NCBI GenBank assembly: GCA_963210315.1
Contig: OY723299.1
Coordinates: 372,001 to 436,000, forward strand
Direction: 5' to 3'
DNA length: 64,000 nt
Source of the DNA: Rhynchopus euleeides
Lineage: Eukaryota; Euglenozoa; Diplonemea; Diplonemida; Diplonemidae
Part shown: piece after piece, positions 12,401 to 25,411 of the stretch
Position numbering within the stretch: the stretch's first letter is position 1
Layout of the letters: each line of letters starts with the position of its first letter
Program-made: the position numbers and the translations under genes
The notes under the pieces: model-generated
Told to the model about the DNA's origin: nothing
The model's input: only the letters and a program-made list of their open reading frames with translations
Databases searched by the model: none

Positions 12401-15131
12401 TTCGGCACTCTCCTGCAGTCGGACACCTCTGCCTAAGTCCGAAACACCCATTTCAGCACTCTCCTGCAGTTGCACACCTCTGCCTAAGTCCTAAACACCC
12501 ATTTCAGCACTCTCCTGCAGTCGGACACTTCTGCCTAGGTCCTAAACACCCATTTCGGCATTCTCCTGCAGTCGCACACCTCTGCCTAAGTCCTCAACAC
12601 CCATTTCAGCACTCTCCTGCAGTCGGCCACTTCTGCCTAGGTCCTAAACACCCATTTCAGCACTCTCCTGCAGTCGCACACCTCTGCCTAGGTCCTAAAC
12701 ACCCATTTCAGCACTCTCCTGCAGTCGGACACTTCTGCCTAGGTCCTAAACACCCATTTCGGCACTCTCCTGCAGTCGCACACCTCTGCCTAAGTCCTAA
12801 ACACCCATTTCAGCACTCTCCTGCAGTCGGCCACTTCTGCCTAAGTCCTAAACACCCATTTCAGCACTCTCCTGCAGTCGGACACTTCTGCCTAAGTCCG
12901 AAACACCCATTTCAGCACTCTCCTGCAGTCGGACACTTCTGCCTAGGTCCTAAACACCCATTTCGGCACTCTCCTGCAGTCGCACACCTCTGCCTAAGTC
13001 CTAAACACCCATTTCAGCACTCTCCTGCAGTCGGCCACTTCTGCCTAGGTCCTAAACACCCATTTCAGCACTCTCCTGCAGTCGCACACCTCTGCCTAAG
13101 TCCTAAACACCCATTTCAGCACTCTCCTGCAGTCGGCCACTTCTGCCTAAGTCCTAAACACCCATTTCAGCACTCTCCTGCAGTCGGACACTTCTGCCTA
13201 AGTCCGAAACACCCATTTCAGCACTCTCCTGCAGTCGGACACTTCTGCCTAGGTCCTAAACACCCATTTCGGCACTCTCCTGCAGTCGCACACCTCTGCC
13301 TAAGTCCTAAACACCCATTTCAGCACTCTCCTGCAGTCGGACACTTCTGCCTAAGTCCGAAACACCCATTTCAGCACTCTCCTGCAGTCGGACACTTCTG
13401 CCTAGGTCCTAAACACCCATTTCAGCACTCTCCTGCAGTCGCACACCTCTGCCTAGGTCCTAAACACCCATTTCAGCACTCTCCTGCAGTCGGACACCTC
13501 TGCCTAAGTCCGAAACACCCATTTCAGCACTCTCCTGCAGTCGGACACTTCTGCCGAGGTCCTAAACACCCATTTCAGCACTCTCCTGCAGTCGGACACT
13601 TCTGCCTAGGTCCTAAACACCCATTTCGGCACTCTCCTGCAGTCGGACACCTCTGCCTAAGTCCGAAACACCCATTTCAGCACTCTCCTGCAGTTGCACA
13701 CCTCTGCCTAAGTCCTAAACACCCATTTCAGCACTCTCCTGCAGTCGGACACTTCTGCCTAGGTCCTAAACACCCATTTCGGCATTCTCCTGCAGTCGCA
13801 CACCTCTGCCTAAGTCCTCAACACCCATTTCAGCACTCTCCTGCAGTCGGCCACTTCTGCCTAGGTCCTAAACACCCATTTCAGCACTCTCCTGCAGTCG
13901 CACACCTCTGCCTAGGTCCTAAACACCCATTTCAGCACTCTCCTGCAGTCGGACACCTCTGCCTAAGTCCGAAACACCCATTTCAGCACTCTCCTGCAGT
14001 CGGACACTTCTGCCGAGGTCCTAAACACCCATTTCAGCACTCTCCTGCAGTCGGACACTTCTGCCTAGGTCCTAAACACCCATTTCGGCACTCTCCTGCA
14101 GTCGGACACCTCTGCCTAAGTCCTAAACACCCATTTCAGCACTCTCCTGCAGTCGCACACCTCTGCCTAGGTCCTAAACACCCATTTCAGCACTCTCCTG
14201 CAGTCGGACACTTCTGCCTAGGTCCTAAACACCCATTTCGGCACTCTCCTGCAGTCGCACACCTCTGCCTAAGTCCTAAACACCCATTTCAGCACTCTCC
14301 TGCAGTCGGCCACTTCTGCCTAAGTCCTAAACACCCATTTCAGCACTCTCCTGCAGTCGGACACTTCTGCCTAAGTCCGAAACACCCATTTCAGCACTCT
14401 CCTGCAGTCGGACACTTCTGCCTAGGTCCTAAACACCCATTTCGGCACTCTCCTGCAGTCGCACACCTCTGCCTAAGTCCTAAACACCCATTTCAGCACT
14501 CTCCTGCAGTCGGCCACTTCTGCCTAGGTCCTAAACACCCATTTCAGCACTCTCCTGCAGTCGCACACCTCTGCCTAAGTCCTAAACACCCATTTCAGCA
14601 CTCTCCTGCAGTCGGCCACTTCTGCCTAGGTCCTAAACACCCATTTCAGCACTCTCCTGCAGTCGCACACCTCTGCCTAAGTCCTAAACACCCATTTCAG
14701 CACTCTCCTGCAGTCGGCCACTTCTGCCTAAGTCCTAAACACCCATTTCAGCACTCTCCTGCAGTCGGACACTTCTGCCTAAGTCCGAAACACCCATTTC
14801 AGCACTCTCCTGCAGTCGGACACTTCTGCCTAGGTCCTAAACACCCATTTCGGCACTCTCCTGCAGTCGCACACCTCTGCCTAAGTCCTAAACACCCATT
14901 TCAGCACTCTCCTGCAGTCGGACACTTCTGCCTAAGTCCGAAACACCCATTTCAGCACTCTCCTGCAGTCGGACACTTCTGCCTAGGTCCTAAACACCCA
15001 TTTCGGCACTCTCCTGCAGTCGGACACCTCTGCCTAAGTCCTAAACACCCATTTCAGCACTCTCCTGCAGTCGCACACCTCTGCCTAGGTCCTAAACACC
15101 CATTTCAGCACTCTCCTGCAGTCGGACACTT
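3478..15131 (+). repeat. 51-bp minisatellite, block 1 (about 228 units)
   Basis: The unit starts CAGCACTCTCCTGCAGTCGG and ends AAACACCCATTT. The interval from 3478 to the last full CAG phase at 15106 is exactly 228 x 51, so there is no net indel. Variant positions recur: TCGGACAC/TCGCACAC/TCGGCCAC, TTCTGCC/CTCTGCC, CTAGGTCCTAA/CTAAGTCCGAA/CTAAGTCCTCA, TTCAG/TTCGG. Only one of six frames is open. It reads HSPAVGHFCLGPKHPFQ with G/A, F/L, G/S, K/Q and Q/R variants, but there is no ATG in the unit. Rare markers (CCGAGG at 5751, 9525, 11259, 12330, 13554 and 14013; AGGCCC at 8355 and 10089) repeat at multiples of 51, showing higher-order duplication. Confidence 0.97.
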
Positions 15132-15854
15132 TACTGTCATGTTATTGGTTTATTTCTGTGTACAGATACACACTGCTGATTCGCTTGTCGGGTGGGGGGG
15201 GGGGGAAAAAGGGGGAAATAACCATATCAAAAGACATAGCAAAAACGGGGGTTGGGGGAGGGGGGGGGGGGGGAAATGGTTGAGAAAAAACATACATCAG
15301 GGGTGGGGGCGTTCTGTTATGGTTTTTGTTTCATTCGTGTGTTCGTTCTGAAGACAAGATAATGGAAACAAAAGGGAAAACAGGCATGCCCCTCACCACT
15401 CAGCGTATCTGCAGAGCCATGTGCACGTACGTACACTCTGGGTACACATCGCCGCTCTGCCTTGGGAACAGAGAATGGGGTTTAACACGCTGAACTCCTT
15501 TGTGTAAACACCATTGGGTAGGCGGTCACATTCTCAGGTTCCGGGGGGAGGGGGGGGGGGGGGGAAATTCGTTTTAGAAAACAAAATATTCATCACGTTC
15601 CGTCACGTCCGTCAGCATACACACTCACCTCACACATTCGTATACACTAAACGCTTCATCTCTTGTTCAAGCCTTCATCATCACGTGGTCGTAGCTCACC
15701 CCACGCGGCACTCACTTGGCATATAGTCAAGTGGTTCCGTCAGGCTCTGGTTCTGTTCCATTACCAGGCTCCCCTGACTGCGATTGTGAGACCTCCGTTC
15801 TGTCCGTCTCTGATTTCCCTGGTGGCCCCGTCTCCCGCTCACCATCCACCCCTT
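15132..15854 (-). mobile_element. PLE fragment F1, 5'-truncated
   Basis: The plus strand starts with TACTGTCATGTTATTGG, the common 3' terminus of the Penelope-like family in this window. It runs through the three G-tracts of the 3' UTR and about 200 bp into the end of the coding region (the stop codon shared with the full copies), then breaks off at ACCATCCACCCCTT. The break is followed by a T-run of the Y sequence. Left junction: array unit interrupted after GTCGGACACTT. It is a dead-on-arrival copy. Confidence 0.88.
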
Positions 15855-16001
15855 TTTTTTTTTTTTCATGTCGCTCCCGTTGGTCACTTCGCTGCTTTGA
15901 GTCAGCCACGTGGCGGAAGCCGGACCGCAGGGAGGGGCGTTGCGCCCGTTGACGCCTCTCACTCCTCATGTGCCTTGAGTAGCTGCCAGGTGGGTCTGCT
16001 T
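15853..16001 (-). mobile_element. Y sequence fragment, poly(A)-ended, copy Y0
   Basis: About 14 T followed by CATGTCGCTCCCGTTGG and about 120 bp matching the first part of Y1 (32427-32825) and Y2. On the minus strand this is a sequence ending in poly(A). It is cut at GTGGGTCTGCT, where the next PLE 3' terminus begins. It is wedged between two PLE pieces and looks like a co-inserted reverse transcript of a polyadenylated RNA. Confidence 0.7.
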
Positions 16002-19000
16002 TACTGTCATGTTATTGGTTTATTTCTGTGTACAGATACACACTGCTGATTCGCTTGTCGGGTGGGGGGGGGGGGAAAAAAAGGGGGAAATAACCATATC
16101 AAAAGACATAGCAAAAACGGGGGTGGGGGAGGGGGGGGGGGGGGAAATGGTTGAGAAAAAAACATACATCAGGGGTGGGGGCGTTCTGTTATGGTTTTTG
16201 TTTCATTCGTGTGTTCGTTCTGAAGACAAGATAATGGAAACAAAAGGGAAAACAGGCATGCCCCTCACCACTCAGCGTATCTGCAGAGCCATGTGCACGT
16301 ACGTACACTCTGGGTACACATCGCCGCTCTGCCTTGGGAACAGAGAATGGGGTTTAACACGCTGAACTCCTTTGTGTAAACACCATTGGGTAGGCGGTCA
16401 CATTCTCAGGTTCCGGGGGGAGGGGGGGGGGGGGAAATTCGTTTTAGAAAACAAAATATTCATCACGTTCCGTCACGTCCGTCAGCATACACACTCACCT
16501 CACACATTCGTATACACTAAACGCTTCATCTCTTGTTCAAGCCTTCATCATCACGTGGTCGTAGCTCACCCCACGCGGCACTCACTTGGCATATAGTCAA
16601 GTGGTTCCGTCAGGCTCTGGTTCTGTTCCATTACCAGGCTCCCCTGACTGCGATTGTGAGACCTCCGTTCTGTCCGTCTCTGATTTCCCTGGTGGCCCCG
16701 TCTCCCGCTCACCATCCACCCCTTCACGACCCGTCTGAGACAGAAAAATATCAGGGGAGGCAGGCACCGAGGGCGATATCTGTGCCGGAGGGGCACCCAA
16801 CAACAAGGGAAGTTCCACAGCAGGTTCCGTGGCTGACGCCTGTATCTGAGAGCCGCTCACTACCGAGGCAGGTTCTGCACGCTGCCTCTTTGATTGCGGC
16901 CCCTTGGGCTTTGGCGTCACCCGATCCTCCGGGAGAATGACTACAAGGGCTGAAGAAGTCGCAGCCACTGTATCAAGTTGCGGTTGGCTTTCAAACAGGT
17001 CCTTCGACTCTTCACTCGTTTCGTCACTGCCACTCACTTCGTCTCGGTCCCTCTTCTTCTGGGCCGTATGAACAACTAATTGCCCTTGCTCAGGCTTCGG
17101 TTGCAACAAACGGGGTTGGTCCGTCCCTTGCACCCGTGCTGGGGCGTCCTGCGACTGTATTTGCAGCTGCTTGTTCTCAGACACCTCCAACGCTGACTGC
17201 AGGGACAATACCAAGTTGTTTTGTTGCACGATGAAATCCTTCTGCCGCGCCATTTCTTTCGCCATGGTCATGCCTTGGCGCAGCTGGTGCTGCACCTGCT
17301 TAACCAACATGGCCTTATCCTGATTCTGTTGTTCGTGTAGGCCCTCCTGGATCTGCATATGTTGCTCCTGCATCCCCAGTTGGTCACGGAGTGCCTTCTC
17401 ATTTTGCATGCTCGCCGACACGTGAAATTCCAAAAGCATCTTATCTTGCTGTGTACCTTTCAAAGCATTCTCTGTCTGTTCAAGTAAGCGCTGTTGGGAT
17501 TCTCCCTGAGACGAGTAGCTGCGGGCCTTGGACTCCACACGTTGCAGTTCCTGGGTGAGGACCGCTTTTTCGTGGGTCGCCTGTGCCCTCAACGCTTCTA
17601 CCTCCGCCTCTCTTTCAACACCAAGCTCTTTCATAAAAGCCAACGCAGAGTCTTGCTTATGGAGCTGTCCCTTTAACACGGCCATCTCCTGTCGTTGTTG
17701 ATTCAAACGGTCCGCTTTGGCCTGTGCCTCGTTCGCCACCTTTTCCTTCTCCTCATTCACCCTCTTTATCTCACTCTCTGCCTTTGCCAAAGCTTTCTCC
17801 TTCTCCACGACTGACCTCTCATGATCCTCTGCTGCTCTTTTTTGCTCTGCCTCTCGCACCTCTATCGCCTCTTGGAGTTCCTTCCGGCATAGACTGACGA
17901 GCGTCTTCGTTTGCTCCTCGGTCCGATACCTATCAAGGACTTCCGTGATTTCACTACACAAAGCAAAACGTGCTAGGGCTTCTTCTTCCACAACATGCGC
18001 CCGCTCTGCACTTTCCTCCATTTCCAAAGTCCTGCGTTCCAAAGTCAGGTATTCCTCCCCGCGCTGCTGGGGTGGTTCCTGTGGTTCATTCAAAACAATG
18101 GCACTCTTGGGGACGGTGGCATCCTGCAGCTTTTGCATTATGTCTTCCGTGTTTCCCGTGAGCCCAGGTTGTTGTGTGGGAGATACATATACTTCTGGCG
18201 AGTTGGGCATGCTAACCTTCTCCTCCTGAGGGGCATCCTTATCACAATACACGAGGATGGTCGACTCCTTCTCAAGGAAACCCCTGAAGGCATCCATTTC
18301 CTCAGCTGTGTTGGCCACAGTCACGGTGTTGTCGTCAAACAAGGCCATGGCATCCGTGCCACAGCTGATAAAACGGTAATGGCCTCCGTGCGGGGTATTT
18401 CCTCTGTGCAGGACTGCACCCGTGAGGCGGTACCTTGTAAAGGAAGGCTTCCCTCCGTTATTTCCACTCGACATCAGCAAGTCCGTGTCAATGTTGATCG
18501 CTCGAGTCTTGCGCTCATACATGACACCGTTGCCAACTCTGAGTGTTTTGAAGCGCCAGAGTCGTATAAACAAGTGTGTCGGGAGAGATGTGATTTGCAC
18601 CGACTTTGTCGCCCGTTGTTTGTTTGGGGCACACATTTCGCACTCGTAATTAAGCACTTCTTCAGGCATCAGGCTTTCGCAAATTCTGTCGGCCAAAGTC
18701 ACACCTGTTTTCCCGGGGTTGTTGAGTGGGACTGACAGTAGGGACAACTGTTCCTCCCTCCCCGTGACCTTCTTGCAATTTTGGCATGCCATGCTTGTGA
18801 ATGTCCTCACTTCAGGGATCCATGACTGTACTGTCGGTTGGTCCATCGTCCTGAGGTGTTCATTCAGCATTCTCCATTCTGCTTCCAGTGTTGGGACAAC
18901 CCCCAGACAATACGCTTCATCCGCGCAATGCTGCTCCCTTGTCTGGAACATACTGTGGATGGCTGTTTGCAACACGGACACTGAATGATCTGTGCGACTC

Positions 19001-19783
19001 CTGGTGTACATGGAGTACAATCCCATGAGTATGGGGGTTAGGCCGAGTCCGTTTGAAACAAACTTGCATGCACTGCCTAGGGTAGCTGGAAGTACCGAGT
19101 GTGCGAGCATCTGGTACAGTGCTCCCAGGTAGCAAGTATTTCCCTCATTGACAACACCCCACGACAACGTATTGCTGTGCAGTACCTTCATACTTATCGT
19201 GCTCTTCCCCAAAACTGGAGGCTGTTGTGAGGGGACGGGTGGAGAGAGGGGAGGAGAGGAGGAAGAGGAAGAGGAAGACAACGGTACGGAAGGGGAGGAG
19301 GTAGAGAAGAGAGGGACAAAAGAATCACTTTCACTCTTGCGTTGGTTCGCACTTCCAGTAGGCTTCACATCCGCCCCTTGCGGTGCGGGGTCTGTGTGGG
19401 TGTCCGAAGGGCTGATATCCACACACTTTTCTCTCAATGGCATGTCTCGGGTTGGTTTTGCCCACACATACTCCCGTAGCTTGGGGAGAGGGTGTTTGCG
19501 ATAGTGTCTGTCCACAGCAGTATCAAACAGGCGCTCCATTTTTGCCATTGCAGATGGAGCCACACAAAACAACCTTCGTGTAGTTCTGTACCAAGCACTA
19601 CGCAATTCGTACGGCTTCCATCCCCGTCCGAGGAGGCGCCGCAAAATCAGCTCTGCTTCAACCTTGAAATCATCCAGGTTGTTGCACATACCCGCAGACC
19701 GTATCAACTGTGACACCAAAATACCCCTTCCTTGGCTTTCTGGTGCTGCACTTGTTCGACAAGTATATTTATTGGGTGTATAG

Positions 19784-20966
19784 CAGGGCTGTTCCTAACT
19801 GGGGGGCTTGTTCCCCACTTTCAGGATTCTGAACTTTTTTTCTAAGAATTTTTGTAAGGGGAAAAAAAGTTTTTTTCTAAGAATTTTGTTAGGGGAATTT
19901 TTTTCTAAGGTTGTTTCGCAGAGGAAAAAACTTTTTCTAAGTTTTCCCCAGTCGACAGGGCGCGCACAAGGATGGAAGGGAAGTCTGTCCCACGTACCGT
20001 TCGCCTTGCTGGCCAACTGGAGAGCCAGACGTTCACTACCGTGGCCTCCGGCGGCTGGGGGGCTCTGCCCCCCAGACCCCCCCTGTGGCGTACGTCTCGT
20101 ACTCAAGTCCTTCGAATCCCATCAAGTCGGGGTCCAACCACTCCAGTCGCCTCTGAGGACGCAGCCAACTCGCACAGAATCTGTACGCCCACACGAACAG
20201 ATGTTCGCTACCGTGGCCTCCGGCGGCTGGGGGGCACCGCCCCCCAGACCCCCAATGTAGCGTGTGCCCGTCCATCTATCTCACTTCCCCGGGTACAGTG
20301 CAGCGTAGGAGGTCAGCGCCGCATCCATGAAGCGCTTCTTCGAAGCCTGACTGACATCGGACAGGAGGTCGGGCTTCCCCACCTGGGAGGTACACTTGCC
20401 GCGTTCGCGACAGGCGTGACACGCGACACGCTACCTGAAACGTGAGTGTGCCTTGCTAACACGGGCATTTCAACGGTCTGCCGGCGACCGTTCCCCAAAC
20501 CAGTAAACCAGCAGTTTTGGAAAATCGGAGAGATCACCCTACTGCGCTGAATGAAAAGCTTTTGGGCTTTCAGACCTGAAGGGGCCAGCAGGTGGGTGGC
20601 GTCGGGGAGTGGCAGCTTTGTAACTGTCCTCCAGCTGCTGGCATGTCCAGCCCTGCGAGAGTGTCAAGGTGTATTGAGTCCCTGCGGAGCACAACCCCCG
20701 ATGAGAACGAGCGCCAGGTGATCCTCATTCATTTTCAGCTGTAACGCGCATGAGGGGCACTCTCTGCCGCAGGCATCTCTGGGCATCACTCGAGAGCTGT
20801 CACATGATGACGCGGAGAGAAATCAGAGAAAAGGTCCCGCCTGACGGGCACGCGCCTGGAAACTGTGGGGGGGCGAGCAAAAAATCCCTTGTAAAAATTC
20901 TTAGAAAAAACCTGGTTCCCCGACCCAAAAAACCTGGAAAAAGGGCTCGTTCCCCGCCCAGGCCTG
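19784..20966. mobile_element. non-autonomous hAT-like DNA transposon with 8-bp TSD
   Basis: The insert starts CAGGGCTGTTCC and ends CCCAGGCCTG, so its tips are inverted (CAGG...CCTG). It is flanked by GTGTATAG at 19776-19783 and 20967-20974. Copy 2 of the host element has a single GTGTATAG at 40205-40212, the empty site. An 8-bp duplication with CAGGG-type tips is the hallmark of the hAT superfamily. Subterminal CTAAGAATTTTT words face each other from the two ends as imperfect inverted repeats. No transposase-like ORF is present in 1183 bp, so it must have moved with enzymes supplied in trans. Confidence 0.87.
20031..20254. repeat. paired GC-rich hairpin repeats inside the hAT-like insert
   Basis: Two copies of a ~50-bp sequence, at 20031-20082 and 20203-20254 (172 bp apart). 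Each contains CCGTGGCCTCCGGCGGCTGG followed by a GGGGGG...CCCCCC dyad (loops CTCTG and ACCG) and CAGACCCC. The G6/C6 stem can form a stable hairpin. It could be a captured palindromic repeat or a structural part of the transposon. Confidence 0.7.
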
Positions 20967-23900
20967 GTGTATAGGTTACCCAGTCACTCTCTTTATTGAA
21001 TACTGACATACGGACACGTGTCTTCGTGTCTTCGGGGTCATCGGCGTATCTCTGCCAACGGTTCCTACCCCCCAGAAACACACAATCGTCTTTCTGCCTT
21101 GTTGTGTCCTCAGAGGTCATCCCGTAGACCTTGTCAGGGATGTCCGCTCCAAGGGTAAAAACGTCATCAATAAATCTGAAGAACCCATTATACTCCTTTT
21201 GCTTTTTAATGGGGAGCTTATCGATATAGCGCATTTCCTTACTTGCGCAAAAAAGGTTTGCCAGGTCCGGGCTGGCATTTCCACCGGTCGGGATGCCCTT
21301 CTTCTGGTGGAGGACGAACTCGCCATTTTTGATGAAGCTGTTGGTCACAGCTAGTCTCACTAACTCTTTGACTTCATCACTGTTGTACGCAAGTGTTCTA
21401 TCATCCCCCCGCCCTTCCTTCCAGCGGAAGGCCTTTTTCTTTCTTTTTTTGGCCTTCGTCTCTCGCGCCAAAAACCTGCCACCCTTCGCCGCAAACGCCT
21501 GTTCCACACACCAGGAGACACCCTCAATTACCGCCTCTTGATCCAAAGACGTGTACATAGAGGTAAAGTCTTTTGTTTTTGGCGTGGCTTTTTTTACGGT
21601 GTCGTAGTTCATTTTCATGTACTTCGCCACCTCATCGTAACTCTCCACAACAAAAAACCGTTTGACACCACATTTCCTCCTGTGTGTTTCATCCTCATCA
21701 CTCAACGTGCGGATGACCATCTTTAGCAGCCCTGACAATTCTGTGTGTATGCCTGTTGCAATACCCACAGTTGGCTGATTCACCTTACTCTCTTTCTGTT
21801 TCTTTTTTCTCTCCATTTTCTCCCCTTCCGTCTCATCTCTGTTATCTCCACTTAAACCAGCAATTCCCCTCAGCGTGGGGCCTTTTTCCACCGGCTTATG
21901 GATCTTCAGAGACCCATACAAATACGGGAAACAATCTCCAATTTGCAGCTGGCGTTCATCACACTCTCTCTGCAAGCGGTTGAGAATTTGCTTCTCCGTT
22001 TCCTTTGCCGTTTCGAAAGTCCCTGTTGTTGCGCTGAGCTGTTCCCGTAGCCAATGTCTGTAAAAGTGTTTACAGATCGCCCCAAAGTCATGGGACGACT
22101 TGTCTACACTACACAACACAACATCCTCCTGGACTTTTTTAAGCTCGGCCGTATCTATACGGTCGGCCCCCTCAACAGGTGGTAGCGCTGCAAACTCGTT
22201 TCGCAACGCTGTCAGCAAGACCTTACGGAATTCCGCTGTTTCCTCCTTCTCCCCAAAGGTTTCCACAAAACCCGAAAGAACCTCGCTTGCCTTTTCGCAC
22301 CCCTGTTGCAAGTCACCAGACAGACGATATTTCCTTCCCTTGTTCAACAACTCCCTAAAGCCCTCGGAAATCCCCGACATTGTTTGGGCCACAGTGAACA
22401 AATGCCCTGTGTGTGGCTGGTCCGGGGATCTGTACTTCTGACACGGACAGTTCTCATGCTCAGGAAGCACCCCCTCCGCTGCCAATCCTAAACTCTCTTT
22501 CGTACAGTTTTGGATGAGACAATACAGCGGCGGGCCCTGGCTCAGGGACACCATCGTATTTGCCAGCCGATCCTTATCCGGGCAAGCCTGCACCACTTTC
22601 TCATCCCTCAGGAGACGCTGGAGCTTCAGGCCATCCATCGCAGGGTGAGAAAACTTGACGCTGAGGAATTCCTTTTTAGATTTAGGCTTTTCCTTCTTCT
22701 TAGCCTTCAATCTTTCCTGCAAACGTTCCTCCAAGCATTTCACATTTTTTGGCAGAGTCTCCCTCTTTACGTGCTGTGTCAGCCACGCGAGTAGACGTTT
22801 GACTCTGTTGATTTCCCACTCGTCCATGTTATACTGTTTGATCTCCTCCACCGGAAGGCTGAGGAGATGACTCAGTTGCTGACGGATCTTGTGGTACTTT
22901 CCTGCATCCAACACAATGTGCACCTTATCATTCTCGCTATCCTTCTGTCCTTCTCTCACATATTCCACCCATTCCTTTGCCGGTCTCGTGCTCCGCTTAT
23001 GTGGGCTGATGTGTCTCCCGTTCACCGGCTCACTTTTACGTTTTGTTTGATGGTAAGCGGAACATGCGTTGTCCGGGGTCCTCAGGTGGGACATCCAAAA
23101 GTTTTCAACAGCGTTTGACTGCCGCCGGAAGGATTCAAGGTTCCCACCCGTGTACCCCTGGATCTTCTGCAAGACAAAGCCATAATGCGGGTGTTTTGTG
23201 CGGAGGAGTCTCGTTGCAAAAGGTATTCCATTCAAACCACTCTTGCCTTTCCAGTGTTGTTGCATCCTATTCCTTAGGGTCCCACTTGTCTGGCCGACGT
23301 AAACGGGATTCCCCTGCTGGTCACACACAACGTACACGACACCTTCCGCCTCGCGGTTTTCGTTAAGCTCCAGAAAATGTTGGATCCCATCACCTTCCAC
23401 TTTCTGGTGCTTGTAACCTCTAATGAGTCGATCCCCGTGTTTATCACAAAACTCTTGGGCTACCCCAGCACATTCCTCCTCCCATGCATCCCAAGAGATG
23501 GCGTTCCGTTTGGGCTGGCGCAAGTCCGAAGAGAAGGGGCGGACCCAGGGCGACTTACGGAGCTCTGGGAAAGGACCTCGCTTTGCTTCTTTAGCAAGTT
23601 CCTTTTTCTGTTGCTCCGCTGTCTTAGGCCTGCCCTTCCTACCTCGTCCTGCTCCACCCTTGCTCAACAGCTCATACAAGTTGGCAGGGCCCTCCCGTAC
23701 GCCTCTGCCATTCTTCCCACCCTTCCCTTTCCCACTCCCCTTTCCCTGGCCTTTGCGAATTGTTACCTGAGGTTTCACGCTGCCATTTGCTTGGGGTTTA
23801 TTCGGGAATGCTGTAGGGGGGAGGGGCTGTTGTTTCAAACTCTGACGTATAAGTTCAGCAAGGGTTATCGGGAAGGTACTGGGCACACTATTCTGATTTG

Positions 23901-25411
23901 CATGTCCACGTCCTTTACCCTTGCCTCCTTGGCCTTTCCACACACCTTTAACTGGGCCATTTCTCTCTCCCAGCCCCCGACCTTCCCACCCTTTTCCACC
24001 CCCTTGGCCTTTCACGCCTTTTCTTCCAATGTTGCCACTCTTGCCTTTACCCTTACCTTTGCCTTTTCCAAAAAACGAACCTTTACCTGTATATCCTCTC
24101 CTGAAAGGAACACCTCCCGGTACACCGTACCCTTTACCGTACCCTTTGTGGCCACCGTACTGGGGAGCCGCCGTTCCACGGTTCCCTGTACCGCGTGGGT
24201 ACTGTGTTGGTGTTCTGAAAAAAGTGGGGTTCGTGTTGGGGGTATAACTTACTCCGTTGTAAAAATGGGGGGGTGGTGGGGGTGGTGGGGGTGGTTGCTG
24301 CATGTGTTGGGGAATGAAAGGGAATTGTCTGTTTTCGACTTGCCAGTCACCCCTTGGGTGGTGGCTGCTGTGATAGGCCGAAGCCTGCGGTGGGTACCAG
24401 AGGTATCCATAGGGGAGGGGAGTAGGGGAGAGGGGTGCCTTAGACGTGGAGTTGTTAAAAACTGGTTCGTCTAGGTGAAACCTGGGCCCACCATAAAAGG
24501 GGGCCCGGTTAAAGTAATGGCGGCTCATATGAGGAGCCATTACCTGGTGTTGCAGTTCTGTCCGTATCACGTACGGCTCTGAACCAACACCCACCTAAAG
24601 ATGGCGGAATGTGTTTTGGTTGATTTTGGTTTCCTCATTTACAGTTTTTCAGCAAAAAAAGTAAAAACCACACTTCGGCATCTAGCTCTGGTGTCTTACA
24701 TCGTACTCCACCTTTCCTGACATCCTTGTACACCTTCGCTAGAAAAGTAGAAACATGAAAATTGCCATAGCGGAAGTATATGAAGTGTGACGCCCGTCCG
24801 AACCTACCCCACACACTCGATGCACTCAGAAGATAAGAAGCCCCATAACGGAGAAAACGGAACTGAAGAAAGGGAAGGGGGGCAGTCGGGCGCTTCCAAA
24901 AGGGTGGAGGGTACGGACTGTGACCGAGGTTTGTTGTGGCGAAACCGTTTAGCCCTGACGCGACTAAACGACCCCGGTGATGCCATAGGAAACCAGGTAG
25001 GCATACTTTTCCTCCCATCCAACTTGCGTTGGACCAGCAAAAAGTAAAAACGGTGTACCCCCTTAGAAAGGACCGAAGACCTTAAGGGATACGCTGCACA
25101 CACGCAGCGAAAGACGAGGGGTACGGAGGGGCACATGCATTTACTTCTTCATCACTGCCGTTGCTCTTTCTTCAGTAAAAAATATATGTGTACATCCACG
25201 AGGAATGTGCACACGCACACATAGTTTTTTGTTGTTTTGACAAGCTGCTGTTGACTCAAGCGAGCTGTTCGTTTCCTCTTCTCTAGACGTCAGCTCGTCA
25301 ACTGAAGGCTGGTATGAATCCCGGAGGTTTCATATCTTTGCGAGTTCTCATAAAAAGTTCTCTAGTAGCGACCTACAGGCCGGCAAACACCGCGGTATCG
25401 CTGGGGCACTC

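Larger units (their letters stand above)
16597..24540 (-). pseudogene. PLE polyprotein GIY-YIG/RT/USP, interrupted by a transposon
   Basis: This is the same coding sequence as 37026-43778. The first part, from ATG 24540 to about 20975, carries the Gly/Lys-rich N-terminus, GIY-YIG nuclease, CxC motif and RT fingers and palm including FIDD. The reading frame then enters the hAT-type insert and ends there. It resumes at 19783 with the RT thumb, USP domain and coiled coil down to the stop at 16597. The insertion therefore separates the RT palm from its thumb. Three amino-acid differences from copy 2 were noticed: Arg for Gly near the C-terminus (16728), Glu for Gly before the Ser/Pro-rich linker (19430), and Gly for Asp between CxC and RT (22271). 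The copy is probably inactive unless the insert excises. Confidence 0.88.
16002..25411 (-). mobile_element. Penelope-like element, full-length copy 1, split by a hAT-type insertion
   Basis: The 3' terminus TACTGTCATG is at 16002. It is followed on the minus strand by the 3' UTR, the C-terminal coding part (from stop at 16597), the inserted 1183-bp element (19784-20966), the N-terminal coding part up to ATG 24540, and about 860 bp of 5' leader with the same hairpins and small upstream ORF (24635-25018) as copy 2. Removing the insertion and one target duplication leaves a copy almost identical to copy 2. I noticed three coding differences (16728, 19430, 22271). The right end GCACTCT abuts another PLE 3' terminus at 25412. 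The left flank is the Y fragment, unlike copy 2. Confidence 0.9.

Noticed and set aside
3478..15131. CRISPR array
   Set aside because: The 51-bp units are directly tandem with point variants. There is no repeat-spacer alternation and no cas genes, and the context is eukaryotic.
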